60,691 nucleotides of DNA from NCBI GenBank assembly GCA_964540795.1, contig CAZINX010000013.1, forward strand, positions 1 to 60,691, in the 5' to 3' direction. This document shows, in pieces, positions 33,931 through 42,053 of the stretch. Every line of letters begins with the position of its first letter. Within the stretch, counting starts at the first letter, position 1. The position numbers were made by a program, and so were the translations under genes. The DNA comes from Dichotomicrobium sp964540795 (GTDB taxonomy: Bacteria; Pseudomonadota; Alphaproteobacteria; Rhizobiales; Rhodomicrobiaceae). The notes under the pieces are model-generated. The model saw only the letters and a program-made list of their open reading frames with translations. It had not been told where the DNA came from and made no database searches.

Positions 33931-34953
33931 ATGGCTGAATCGCCGCAAAAAGCTGATGCCGCAGCCGACCCCGCATCTGCCTCGCCCGCGCGAGCGCCCT
34001 TGCGTGAGATGTTTGAGGATGCCGACCTGACGCGCTTTCTCGATATGCTGAGCGTTGAAAAAGGCGCGGCGGCGAACACCCTCGCGGCCTATCGCAATGA
34101 TCTGGCTGATCTCGGCGCATTTTTCACGGCGCATAGGCGGGATTTCCGCAGCGTGGATGCAAGCGATCTTCGCGCCTACATGACGGGGCTTGGCGAGCGC
34201 GGGCTGGCTCTGTCCTCGCGCGCGCGGAAGTTGTCGGCGATCAAGCAGTTTTTCGCGTTCCTCGCTTCTGAGGGCGTGCGCGACGACGATCCGGCCGCGC
34301 TGCTGGAAGGACCGCGCCGCCGCCTGCCATTGCCCGACACGCTGAGCGTGGCGCAGGTCGATCTGCTGTTGTCGAAAGCGAAAGCCCGCAAGCTGGAGGC
34401 AAGCGGCTCAGAGCGCAAGCGCGCGGCCCGTCTGCATTGCCTGCTGGAGATGCTTTACGCCACGGGGATGCGCGCGAGCGAGCTGGTTTCCCTGCCGCGT
34501 TGCGCGCTGGCCGGGGACAAGCAGGTGCTGACGATCCGGGGCAAGGGCGGGCGGGAGCGCATCGTGCCGCTCAACGACTCGGCGATCGAGGCGCTGGAGG
34601 ACTATCTCGCGCAACGCGATGGGGCGGAGCGGCAATCGGTCTGGCTATTTCCGTCCTGGGGCCGGGCGGGGCATCTCACCCGCCAGCGGCTCTCGCAGGA
34701 GCTTAAGGCGCTCGGGCGCGATGCCGGCATTGACCCGGCGAAACTCTCGCCGCATGTGCTGCGCCACGCCTTCGCCAGCCACCTGCTGGAGCGGGGGGCC
34801 GATTTGCGCGCGGTTCAAATGCTGCTTGGCCACGCCGACATATCGACGACGCAGATTTACACCCATGTGCTGGAGGAACGCCTGCGCCAGATCGTGCACA
34901 CGCATCATCCGCTGGCGAAGACCCCGATGCTGACAGGCGGCGAGGCGGGCTGA
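33931..34953 (+). CDS. xerD: Tyrosine recombinase XerD
   Basis: XerD with XerC resolves chromosome dimers at dif during division. The 340-residue protein has a SAM-like N-terminal core-binding domain (FLDMLSVEKGAAANTLAAYR) and a C-terminal catalytic domain with the tetrad visible: Arg in ATGMRASEL, His-x-x-Arg in SPHVLRHAFASHLL, His in LLGHADIST and the nucleophile Tyr in QIYTHV. I start at ATG 33931; a GTG five codons upstream is possible. The aroK-xerD neighbourhood is a housekeeping arrangement, so this is not a phage integrase. accA follows about 90 bp downstream. Confidence 0.95.
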   Translation: MAESPQKADAAADPASASPARAPLREMFEDADLTRFLDMLSVEKGAAANTLAAYRNDLADLGAFFTAHRRDFRSVDASDLRAYMTGLGERGLALSSRARKLSAIKQFFAFLASEGVRDDDPAALLEGPRRRLPLPDTLSVAQVDLLLSKAKARKLEASGSERKRAARLHCLLEMLYATGMRASELVSLPRCALAGDKQVLTIRGKGGRERIVPLNDSAIEALEDYLAQRDGAERQSVWLFPSWGRAGHLTRQRLSQELKALGRDAGIDPAKLSPHVLRHAFASHLLERGADLRAVQMLLGHADISTTQIYTHVLEERLRQIVHTHHPLAKTPMLTGGEAG

Positions 34954-35044
34954 GCGCTCCGCCGGGTCGCCTTGACAGCGCCAGAATGTCCGGCGCACGG
35001 TTCGCCCGCTTGCCCGATCGACAAGACAAACGGCTTGAACGTCC

Positions 35045-35998
35045 ATGCGAACCTATCTCGATTTCGAAAAGCAGATCGCCGAGCTGGAGAACAAGATCCA
35101 GGAGCTGAAATCCCTCGCCGAGGAGGACAGTTCGGTCGAGTTCCAGGACGAGGTCGCCCAGCTTGAAGCAAAGGCGCTCGACGCGCTGAAGCAGACCTAC
35201 GCCTCCCTCACGCCCTGGCAGAAAACGCAGGTCGCGCGCCACCCCGACCGTCCGCACGCGATGGACTATGTACGCGGCCTGATCTCGGAGTTCACGCCGC
35301 TGGCGGGCGACCGCTATTTCGCCGAGGACGCCGCCATTGTCGCGGGCATGGGCCGGTTCCGCGGCCGCCCGGTGATGATCGTCGGCAACGAAAAGGGCTT
35401 CGACACCGAATCCCGGCTGCACCACAATTTCGGGATGGCCCGGCCGGAGGGGTATCGCAAGGTTGTGCGCCTTCTGGACCTCGCCGAGAAGTTCGGAATG
35501 CCGGTGCTCTCGTTCGTGGATACGGCCGGCGCGTATCCCGGCATCGGCGCGGAGGAGCGCGGCCAGGCGGAGGCGATCGCGCGCTCGACGCAGCGCTGCC
35601 TTGCGCTGGAGACGCCGATGCTTTCGGTCGTAATCGGCGAGGGCGGCTCCGGGGGCGCTGTGGCTATTGCCACGGCGAACCGCGTGATGATGCTGGAGCA
35701 TTCCATCTACACGGTCGCCTCGCCCGAGGCTGCGGCTTCGATCCTGTGGCATGACTCGGCGCGCGCGCAGGAAGCCGCAACCAACATGAAGATCACCGCG
35801 CAGGACCTGCATGGCCTCGGGGTCATCGACGAGGTCATTCCCGAGCCGGTCGGCGGGGCGCACCGCGCGCGCGAAGAGACCATCGCCCGGGTCGGCGACA
35901 TGCTGGACACGGCCCTCGCCGATTACGACAACATTTCCGGCGAGCGCCTGCGCAAGGCGCGCGAAGCCAAATTCCTGGCCATCGGCCGCGATCTTTAA
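35045..35998 (+). CDS. accA: Acetyl-CoA carboxylase carboxyltransferase subunit alpha
   Basis: AccA pairs with AccD to transfer CO2 from carboxybiotin to acetyl-CoA, the first step of fatty acid synthesis. The 317-residue protein starts MRTYLDFEKQIAELENKI, then a crotonase-fold core with HNFGMARPEGYRK, LSFVDTAGAYPGIGAEERGQ, IGEGGSGGAVAIA and SPEAAASILWHD. Length matches the E. coli protein (319). xerD-accA adjacency is usual in the order. The enzyme depends on biotin, which the BioMNY system in this window imports. Confidence 0.97.
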   Translation: MRTYLDFEKQIAELENKIQELKSLAEEDSSVEFQDEVAQLEAKALDALKQTYASLTPWQKTQVARHPDRPHAMDYVRGLISEFTPLAGDRYFAEDAAIVAGMGRFRGRPVMIVGNEKGFDTESRLHHNFGMARPEGYRKVVRLLDLAEKFGMPVLSFVDTAGAYPGIGAEERGQAEAIARSTQRCLALETPMLSVVIGEGGSGGAVAIATANRVMMLEHSIYTVASPEAAASILWHDSARAQEAATNMKITAQDLHGLGVIDEVIPEPVGGAHRAREETIARVGDMLDTALADYDNISGERLRKAREAKFLAIGRDL

Positions 35999-36172
35999 AT
36001 CCGTCCGGGGACAGCACACTCACGCAAGCTTGAGCAAGGCTGTGATTCGCCTCACAAAATTGACACGAATGCTTTATAGCCCGGAAACCATCGCATGTTA
36101 CGTGTCGAGACGCTCCACGCGCCGCGGATAAATCGACAACGCGGCGTATCGCTCACTGCCGGGGAATTGCTC

Positions 36173-37267
36173 ATGGCTGGCGCCTTCTTTCACCGCGGGC
36201 TCACAGTACTCGCGCTTCTGCTTGCAGCCGTGGGCCTGAGCGGATGTCTCGGAGAATCCACCGCCCCGCATCTGAAGCCGATCCCTGCGGCCGCGCAGGC
36301 GCGCATGGCCAAGCTCGGCATGACGGCGGACGCGCCGGTCCTGATGCGCATTTTCAAGGAAGAGGCCGAGCTGGAGATCTGGAAGAAGAAGGACGATGGC
36401 CGCTTCCACCTCTTCAAGTCCTATCCGGTCTGCTTTTTCTCCGGCGAACTGGGGCCGAAGCTCAAGGAAGGCGACAAGCAGGCGCCCGAAGGCTTTTATA
36501 CGGTCAGCCCCGGCCTGATGAACCCGAACAGCGACTTTCACTTGTCCTTCAATCTCGGCTACCCGAATCGCTATGACGCGGCGCATGGACGCACTGGCGC
36601 GCATCTGATGGTGCATGGCGACTGCAGCTCGGCGGGCTGCTACGCCATGACGGATGCGCTGATCGAGGAAATCTACGCGATCGCGCGCGAAGCCTTTGAA
36701 GGCGGCCAGCGCGAGTTCCATGTTCACGCGTTCCCGTTCCGCATGACCGAAGAGAACATGGCGCGGCACCGCGACAATCGGTGGTTCGGGTTCTGGCAGA
36801 TGCTCAAGGCCGGCTATGACGCCTTTGAGGAGACCCGCGTGCAGCCGAGCATCGCGGTTTGTGAAAGGCGCTATCTCGTAAACGCCGAGTTCCTGGGCGA
36901 TGTCGCGAAGCCGGACCCGCAAAAGGAATGTCCGCCGCACCGGATTCTCGACTCCGAGACCATTCTGGCGCGGCTGGCGGGCGATGAGACGCGGGTGGCG
37001 GCGCAGTCGCGCCCGGAACCGCGTGAGCGGGACGAGACGACCGCGAGCATTTCGCAGACGCCGCGCTCCGAACCCGCGCCGCGGCGGCCGGTCTTGGCGG
37101 CTTCCATGTCCGGCGAAGAAGCTGCCGCGGACAGGGAGACGGCTGAGCCAGCAGCGCGTTCCGGGACGGCGGAGAGCAATCCTGCCGCCGAGGTCGGCCC
37201 GTGGGTTGTGCCGGAGGACACGCCGGCAGGGGCCAAGGGCGACCGCGAAGCGGATTCGTCGACGTGA
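36173..37267 (+). CDS. Lipoprotein L,D-transpeptidase-like protein (YafK type)
   Basis: A 364-residue protein. The start at ATG 36173 gives a lipoprotein signal peptide with lipobox LSGC (Cys near residue 25). The catalytic domain, about residues 45-250, has the YkuD/YafK signature with a Cys nucleophile in HGDCSSAGCYAMTD and the upstream HGRTGAHLMVHG. Such enzymes form or cut bonds at meso-diaminopimelate in peptidoglycan or link lipoprotein to the wall. The last 110 residues are charged, Ala- and Pro-rich and probably disordered. An upstream in-frame ATG at 36095 would remove the signal peptide logic. No permease or partner is adjacent. Confidence 0.85.
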   Translation: MAGAFFHRGLTVLALLLAAVGLSGCLGESTAPHLKPIPAAAQARMAKLGMTADAPVLMRIFKEEAELEIWKKKDDGRFHLFKSYPVCFFSGELGPKLKEGDKQAPEGFYTVSPGLMNPNSDFHLSFNLGYPNRYDAAHGRTGAHLMVHGDCSSAGCYAMTDALIEEIYAIAREAFEGGQREFHVHAFPFRMTEENMARHRDNRWFGFWQMLKAGYDAFEETRVQPSIAVCERRYLVNAEFLGDVAKPDPQKECPPHRILDSETILARLAGDETRVAAQSRPEPRERDETTASISQTPRSEPAPRRPVLAASMSGEEAAADRETAEPAARSGTAESNPAAEVGPWVVPEDTPAGAKGDREADSST

Positions 37268-37277
37268 GGCGCGAGAG

Positions 37278-37304
37278 AACGGACCGAAAGGACTCCGTTT
37301 TCCC
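37278..37304 (+). terminator. Putative intrinsic terminator after the L,D-transpeptidase gene
   Basis: AACGGA (37278-37283) and TCCGTT (37294-37299) pair, with an inner CC-GAAA-GG mini-hairpin, and TTTTCCCC follows. This is the best-formed Rho-independent terminator-like element in this part of the window. Confidence 0.5.
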
Positions 37305-37464
37305 CTTCAGGTTGTGATTCCTGACGACAACCGCGCGACATCTGCGCGCGCCTGCACGCCATGCTGGCAGAGATGTGCAAACAAGTGCTATAATTCCAGT
37401 TTGAATGTTGCGGTTTACGAGGGATAAACCAATCCGCCGCGCGAGAGAGCCAAAGGAGTTACGT

Positions 37465-39237
37465 TTGCTTAGGCTTAAATCGCTTTCCGGTGTCCGGTTC
37501 GTCTGGGTGCTCGCCATCGCCGCCGCCATCGGTCTTGTGTCGTCCCCGAGTGACGCCCGTGAAGACAACGGCGGCGGTCAGCTGCTGCGAATCTCGCCCG
37601 GCTTTTCATTGCTCGGGAGCTACCTCGCCGGGCATGTGGCCAACCGGGACAACAACCTCGAAGCCGCTGCGGAATATTACCATCGCGCGCTGGCGCGTGA
37701 TCCCGACAATGCCGATATGCTCGGCGAAGCCTTCAAGGCGGAGTTGGGCGCGGGCAACATGTCCCGGGCCGTCAGACTTGCGCAGCGTCTGGTCGCGGCT
37801 GGCGGTTCGGAATACGGCTTTGCGTCTCTCTTGCTCGGCACGGACGCCTTCAAGAGCGGGGATTATGCCGAGGCCGAGCGTCTGTTCCGCGCCGTCGGCG
37901 ACAGCCCGATCATCCAGCTCACCGACCGGCTCGCGCTGGCGTGGACGGAATTCGCGCAGGGCCGCGAGGCGCAAGCCATCGACACGCTGTCGGTGCGTCA
38001 AAGCGCGGACCGCTCGCAATACTTCCAGCACATGCACATGGCGCTGGCCGCCGATCTCGCGGGCCGTCCCGACGAGGCGCGCGATCTCTACGCCAAGGCT
38101 TTCGTGCGCCACTCGACGAACCGCCGGCTGATCCAGGCTTACGCCCGCCACGCCGCCGCGCGGGGGGACGAGCAGCTGCTTGAAAAGGTCCTGGGACGAT
38201 ATCGGAACGGCGACGGCGCGGACGAGGCGCTGCGCGCGCTTTACGCCGAACTCAAGGATGCGGAACAGCCGGAGCTTCTCGTGACCAATGCGCGCGAAGG
38301 GCTGGCGGAAGTTTATTTCGGCATCGGCGCGGTTCTCTCAAGCGAGCAGGCAGCCGCCGTTTCGCGGTTCTATCTGCAGATGGCTCTCTACCTGCGGCCG
38401 GAATTTGACCGGGCGCATTATCTGCTCGGCGAGATCGAGATGCGCGATGACCGGCTGGAAGCGGGACTGGAAGCCTATCGTAATGTCGACTCGTCCTCCG
38501 CGCTTTATCTTGATGCGCGCATTCGCGCGGCCTTCATCCTCAACGCGCTGGATCGCAGCGACGAGGGAATCGGCCTGCTGACCGCGATGATCGAAGACTA
38601 CCCGGAGGAGCCGCGTCTGTTGCAGGCGATCGGAAATATCCTGCGCGATCGGGAGGAATACGCCGAGGCCGTCGGCTACTACGACGAAGCGATCGAGATC
38701 CTCGGCGACCCCAAGCCGGAGCACTGGCTCTACTACTACGCGCGCGGCATCTGCTATGAACGGATGAAGGTGTGGCGCGACGCCGAGGTCGATCTGCAGA
38801 AGGCGCTGGAACTCAACCCGGATCAGGCTTCGGTGATGAACTATCTGGGCTATTCCTGGGTCGACCAGAACATGCATCTTGAAGAGGCTATGGACCTGAT
38901 CCGCGAAGCGGTCCGGCGCGAGCCGAACAACGGCTATTACGTCGACAGCCTTGGCTGGGCCTACTACAAGCTGGGTCAGTTCGAGGAGGCGGTCCGGCAC
39001 TTGGAGCGGGCTGTCGAGTTGCGGCCTGAAGATCCGATCCTGAACGACCATCTGGGCGATGCCTATTGGCAGACGGGGCGCAAGCGCGAAGCGCGGTTCC
39101 AGTGGTCGCACGCGCTGAGCCTCGACCCGGAGCCGGAGGATCGTGAATATATCCTGGAGAAGCTCGCCAATGGCCTGCAGGAAGATGTGAACAAGAAAGC
39201 CGAACTGGACGAGGCGGGCGCGGCCAGTATGCAATAG
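37465..39237 (+). CDS. Secreted or periplasmic TPR-repeat protein
   Basis: A 590-residue tetratricopeptide protein. I choose the TTG at 37465: AAGGAG sits six bases upstream and the resulting N-terminus is a classic signal peptide (LRLKSLSGVRFVWVLAIAAA, with an ending like SPSDA). An ATG 20 codons earlier lacks a clear binding site. At least ten helical repeats follow, for example EAAAEYYHRALARDPDNADM, EAVGYYDEAIEILGDPKPEH and EAVRHLERAVELRPEDPILN. Such proteins usually assemble complexes; no partner is identified. ispE follows within 25 bp, so the two may be co-transcribed. Confidence 0.88.
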   Translation: MLRLKSLSGVRFVWVLAIAAAIGLVSSPSDAREDNGGGQLLRISPGFSLLGSYLAGHVANRDNNLEAAAEYYHRALARDPDNADMLGEAFKAELGAGNMSRAVRLAQRLVAAGGSEYGFASLLLGTDAFKSGDYAEAERLFRAVGDSPIIQLTDRLALAWTEFAQGREAQAIDTLSVRQSADRSQYFQHMHMALAADLAGRPDEARDLYAKAFVRHSTNRRLIQAYARHAAARGDEQLLEKVLGRYRNGDGADEALRALYAELKDAEQPELLVTNAREGLAEVYFGIGAVLSSEQAAAVSRFYLQMALYLRPEFDRAHYLLGEIEMRDDRLEAGLEAYRNVDSSSALYLDARIRAAFILNALDRSDEGIGLLTAMIEDYPEEPRLLQAIGNILRDREEYAEAVGYYDEAIEILGDPKPEHWLYYYARGICYERMKVWRDAEVDLQKALELNPDQASVMNYLGYSWVDQNMHLEEAMDLIREAVRREPNNGYYVDSLGWAYYKLGQFEEAVRHLERAVELRPEDPILNDHLGDAYWQTGRKREARFQWSHALSLDPEPEDREYILEKLANGLQEDVNKKAELDEAGAASMQ

Positions 39238-39260
39238 CCGCGCAGGCGGGAACGGGAGCC

Positions 39261-40145
39261 ATGCCCGAGGGCGCGCCGGCCGCGCTGGCGGAATTCGCGC
39301 CGGCCAAGGTCAATCTTACACTTGAAATACCGGGCCGCCGGGCTGACGGCTACCATGAGATTGTCAGCCTCGTCGCCTTCGCCGATGCCGGCGACAGGCT
39401 CACGCTTCACCCAGGCGAGTCCCGCGATGCGACGCTGGACGTGCAAGGGCCGTTCGCCGCGGCGCTCGACGGCGACAACCTGATCCTGCGCGCGGCGCGG
39501 GCCTTCCTTGACAGCGAGCCGGACGCGCGCGGCGGGCACTTCCTGCTCGACAAGCGGTTGCCGGTGGCCGGCGGGATCGGCGGCGGCTCGGCGGATGCGG
39601 CGGCGGCCGTGCGGCTGCTCGCCTGCGCGAACGGCAGCGACCCCGGCTGGCGCGCGCGGCTATGGCCGGCGCTGACGCGGCTCGGGGCGGACATCCCGGT
39701 CTGCGTTGAGGCGCGCGCGTCATGGGTGCGCGGTATCGGTGAGACGGTCGCGCCGCTCGACTCGCTGCCCGGACTGCCGGCTGTGCTGGTCAACCCCGGC
39801 ATTCCGCTGCCGACGCGCGACGTGTTCGCCGCGCTTGCTGCGCCGGTGCTGGGCGATGCGGCGGAGATCGAAACGCCGGAAATTTTCGCCGGGGCGATGC
39901 CGCTGATCGCCTACCTGCACGAGCATCCGAACGATCTGGAGCCGCCCGCGCGCCGTCTCGCGCCGGTCATCGGCGATGTGCTCGCGGCGATTGCCGAGAC
40001 GCCGGGTTGCCAGCTGGCGCGTTTGTCGGGCAGCGGGCCGACCTGCTACGGCCTGTTCGGCACACGCGAAGAAGCGACTCAGGCTGCCGACGCGCTCGCC
40101 CGATCCCACCATGGCTGGTGGATCACGCCCACACGGCTGGCCTGA
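39261..40145 (+). CDS. ispE: 4-diphosphocytidyl-2-C-methyl-D-erythritol kinase
   Basis: IspE phosphorylates CDP-methylerythritol in the MEP pathway to isoprenoids. The 294-residue GHMP kinase begins with APAKVNLTLEIPGRRADGYH, the substrate-binding block, and has the ATP loop LPVAGGIGGGSADAAAAVRL and a third GHMP motif ARLSGSGPTCYGLF. ATG 39261 follows GGGAG. A downstream TPR gene-ispE order is common in Hyphomicrobiales. It converges on the ferredoxin reductase gene with only three bases between stops, so no terminator is apparent. Confidence 0.96.
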   Translation: MPEGAPAALAEFAPAKVNLTLEIPGRRADGYHEIVSLVAFADAGDRLTLHPGESRDATLDVQGPFAAALDGDNLILRAARAFLDSEPDARGGHFLLDKRLPVAGGIGGGSADAAAAVRLLACANGSDPGWRARLWPALTRLGADIPVCVEARASWVRGIGETVAPLDSLPGLPAVLVNPGIPLPTRDVFAALAAPVLGDAAEIETPEIFAGAMPLIAYLHEHPNDLEPPARRLAPVIGDVLAAIAETPGCQLARLSGSGPTCYGLFGTREEATQAADALARSHHGWWITPTRLA

Positions 40146-40148
40146 GTG

Positions 40149-41198
40149 TCAGCGCACGCCCAGCTTCTGCTGCAGGCTGGTCGACGAGGTCGTGTACTGG
40201 AACACCAGTTTCTTGTCGGGATAGATATAGCGGTGCGCCTGCTGCGCCATCAGCGCGGCCTCGTGGAAGCCCGAGAGGATCAGCTTCAGTTTGCCCGGAT
40301 AAGTGTTGATGTCGCCGATGGCGAACACGCCCGGTTGCGAACTCTCGAACTTCTCGGTGTCGACGACCACGAGATTGTCCTTCAGCTCCAGCCCCCATTC
40401 CTCGACCGGGCCGAGCTTCATCGTCAGCCCGAAGAACGGCAGCAGCCGCGTCGCCGGCAGATCGAAGGTGTCGGCCGGCCCCTTCACGGTGACGGCTTCG
40501 AGCTGCCCGTCCGCGCCTTTTAACCCCGTTACCTGGCCCATATGAAAGTCCATTTCGCCGCTTTCGACCAGTTGGAACATCTTGTTCACGCTGTCAGGCG
40601 CGGCGCGGAACTTGTCGCGCCGGTGGATGAGCGTGACCCTCTTGGCGATCGGCTGCAGGTTGAGCGTCCAGTCGAGCGCGGAATCGCCGCCGCCGACGAT
40701 GATGAGTTCCTGGTCGCGGAAGTCCTCCATCCGGCGGACCGAATAGAAGACCGACTTGCTCTCGAAGTCCTCGATGCCGGGCAGCGGCGGGCGCTTCGGC
40801 GTGAAGGAGCCGCCGCCCGCGGCGATGATGACGACCTTCGCCTCGATTACCGTGCCGGCGTCCGTTGTGATGACGAAGCCGTCATCTGAGCGGCGCAGGG
40901 TCTCCGCGCGCTGGCTGAAATGGAATTCCGGCCCGAACGGCTTGATCTGCTCCATCAGCCGGTCGGTCAGCTCCTGGCCCGTCACGACCGGCAGCGCCGG
41001 GATGTCATAGATTGGCTTTTCCGGGTAAAGCTCGGTGCATTGCCCGCCTGGCCGGTCGAGGATATCGATCAGATGCGCCTTGATGTCCAGCAGCCCCAGC
41101 TCGAACACGGCGAACAGGCCCACAGGCCCGGCGCCGATGATGAGGGCGTCGGTCTTCACCGCGCCTGAACCGTTGCTGCCGCTGAATTCCTGATACAT
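40149..41198 (-). CDS. Ferredoxin-NADP reductase, thioredoxin-reductase-like type
   Basis: A 349-residue flavoprotein with FAD motif ALIIGAGPVGLFAVFELG, NADP motif ELIIVGGGDSALDWTLNL and the C-terminal FAD loop GVFAIGDINTYPGKLKL. It lacks the CxxC redox pair of thioredoxin reductase, fitting the YumC/type 2 ferredoxin-NADP reductase group. C-terminal extension past the last motif carries an aromatic residue near the end (FQYTTSS), as in that group. The ATG at 41198 is preferred over a long upstream extension. A [2Fe-2S] ferredoxin gene lies 60 bp upstream on the same strand, so they may be redox partners. Confidence 0.88.
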   Translation of the reverse strand: MYQEFSGSNGSGAVKTDALIIGAGPVGLFAVFELGLLDIKAHLIDILDRPGGQCTELYPEKPIYDIPALPVVTGQELTDRLMEQIKPFGPEFHFSQRAETLRRSDDGFVITTDAGTVIEAKVVIIAAGGGSFTPKRPPLPGIEDFESKSVFYSVRRMEDFRDQELIIVGGGDSALDWTLNLQPIAKRVTLIHRRDKFRAAPDSVNKMFQLVESGEMDFHMGQVTGLKGADGQLEAVTVKGPADTFDLPATRLLPFFGLTMKLGPVEEWGLELKDNLVVVDTEKFESSQPGVFAIGDINTYPGKLKLILSGFHEAALMAQQAHRYIYPDKKLVFQYTTSSTSLQQKLGVR

Positions 41199-41257
41199 GC
41201 CGAAGGCCCCATGAGAATGTGCTGCTGATGAACGATACGACAAGCGCCAGCGCCGGT

Positions 41258-41578
41258 TCAAACCTGCTCTTCCGGCACATGCAGCACCAGCCCGTCCATC
41301 TCGTCAGTCAGGCGGATCTGACAGCTCAGCCGGCTGGTCGGGCGCACATCGAAGGCGAAATCCAGCATATCCTCCTCCATCTCGGAGGGGCCGCCGACGC
41401 GCTCCGTCCATTCGTCCTCGACATAGACATGGCAGGTTGCGCATGAACAGGCGCCGCCGCATTCGGCCACGATCCCGGGGACGTTGTGGGCAATGGCCGC
41501 TTCCATTGCGGTCTGTCCGCTTCTGGCCTCGACGACTTGCCTGGTTCCGTCAGGTTGCACAAAGGTGATGGTCGGCAT
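41258..41578 (-). CDS. [2Fe-2S] ferredoxin
   Basis: A 106-residue adrenodoxin/putidaredoxin-type ferredoxin. Cluster ligands are the three Cys of ECGGACSCATC plus the Cys in RLSCQIRLT, with spacing typical of the group. The acidic helix DEWTERVGGPSEMEEDMLDF is the usual partner-binding surface. Adrenodoxin-like ferredoxins feed electrons to P450s, iron-sulfur cluster assembly or other redox enzymes; the adjacent reductase is a natural electron source. ATG 41578; no close upstream gene on this strand. Confidence 0.94.
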   Translation of the reverse strand: MPTITFVQPDGTRQVVEARSGQTAMEAAIAHNVPGIVAECGGACSCATCHVYVEDEWTERVGGPSEMEEDMLDFAFDVRPTSRLSCQIRLTDEMDGLVLHVPEEQV

Positions 41579-42053
41579 TCACTCGCTGCTCTCGGTTGCG
41601 AATTCCACGCGAAGTATGTGAGCCGTGCGCAGGCCGTGTGCAAGCCATATGACGGACAGCGGCGGCCCGCGCGACTCGCTCCAGTCGCTCGACCGCCTCT
41701 ATAAGCCAGGGGCCGCAATTTGCCAACCGCACGCGGCGCGCCGGGACTCAGGCCAGCCGCGATTCCCGCAAGGACCGGCGCGCTCGGAGCCAGAGGCCGG
41801 AATGGCAACGGTTTTCTTTTTTTGGCCGCAAAAAATCGGTACACCCTCGGCCAATGGGGGGAGTATGCCTGATGCGTCGTTGCATCAGAAAAGGAAAAAT
41901 GTGAACTTCGTCGAGTTCAGGGGGCGAGGCGTTTGGCGGCCATTCATGTGCAATGGTAGGCTCTTGGCGAGTCGCAAAGGGGGAGGCCGGCGCATCGACA
42001 TGTTGATTTCTTGCCTCAATTCTTCACAACGAACGTCCTGAACGGATGGCGGA
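41579..42053 (+). promoter_or_regulatory. Divergent region between ferredoxin gene and the coiled-coil protein gene
   Basis: About 475 bp without a credible gene. It is less GC-rich than its surroundings near 41810-41900, where CTGATGC (41869-41875) and GCATCAG (41882-41888) form a small hairpin next to AAAAGGAAAA. Longer open frames across it have no binding site and unusual composition. Promoters for both neighbours must lie here. Confidence 0.35.

Noticed and set aside
33931..34953. Tyrosine recombinase as evidence for a phage or integrative element
   Set aside because: Its position between aroK and accA and its length match chromosomal XerD in related bacteria; no attachment site or phage genes are nearby.
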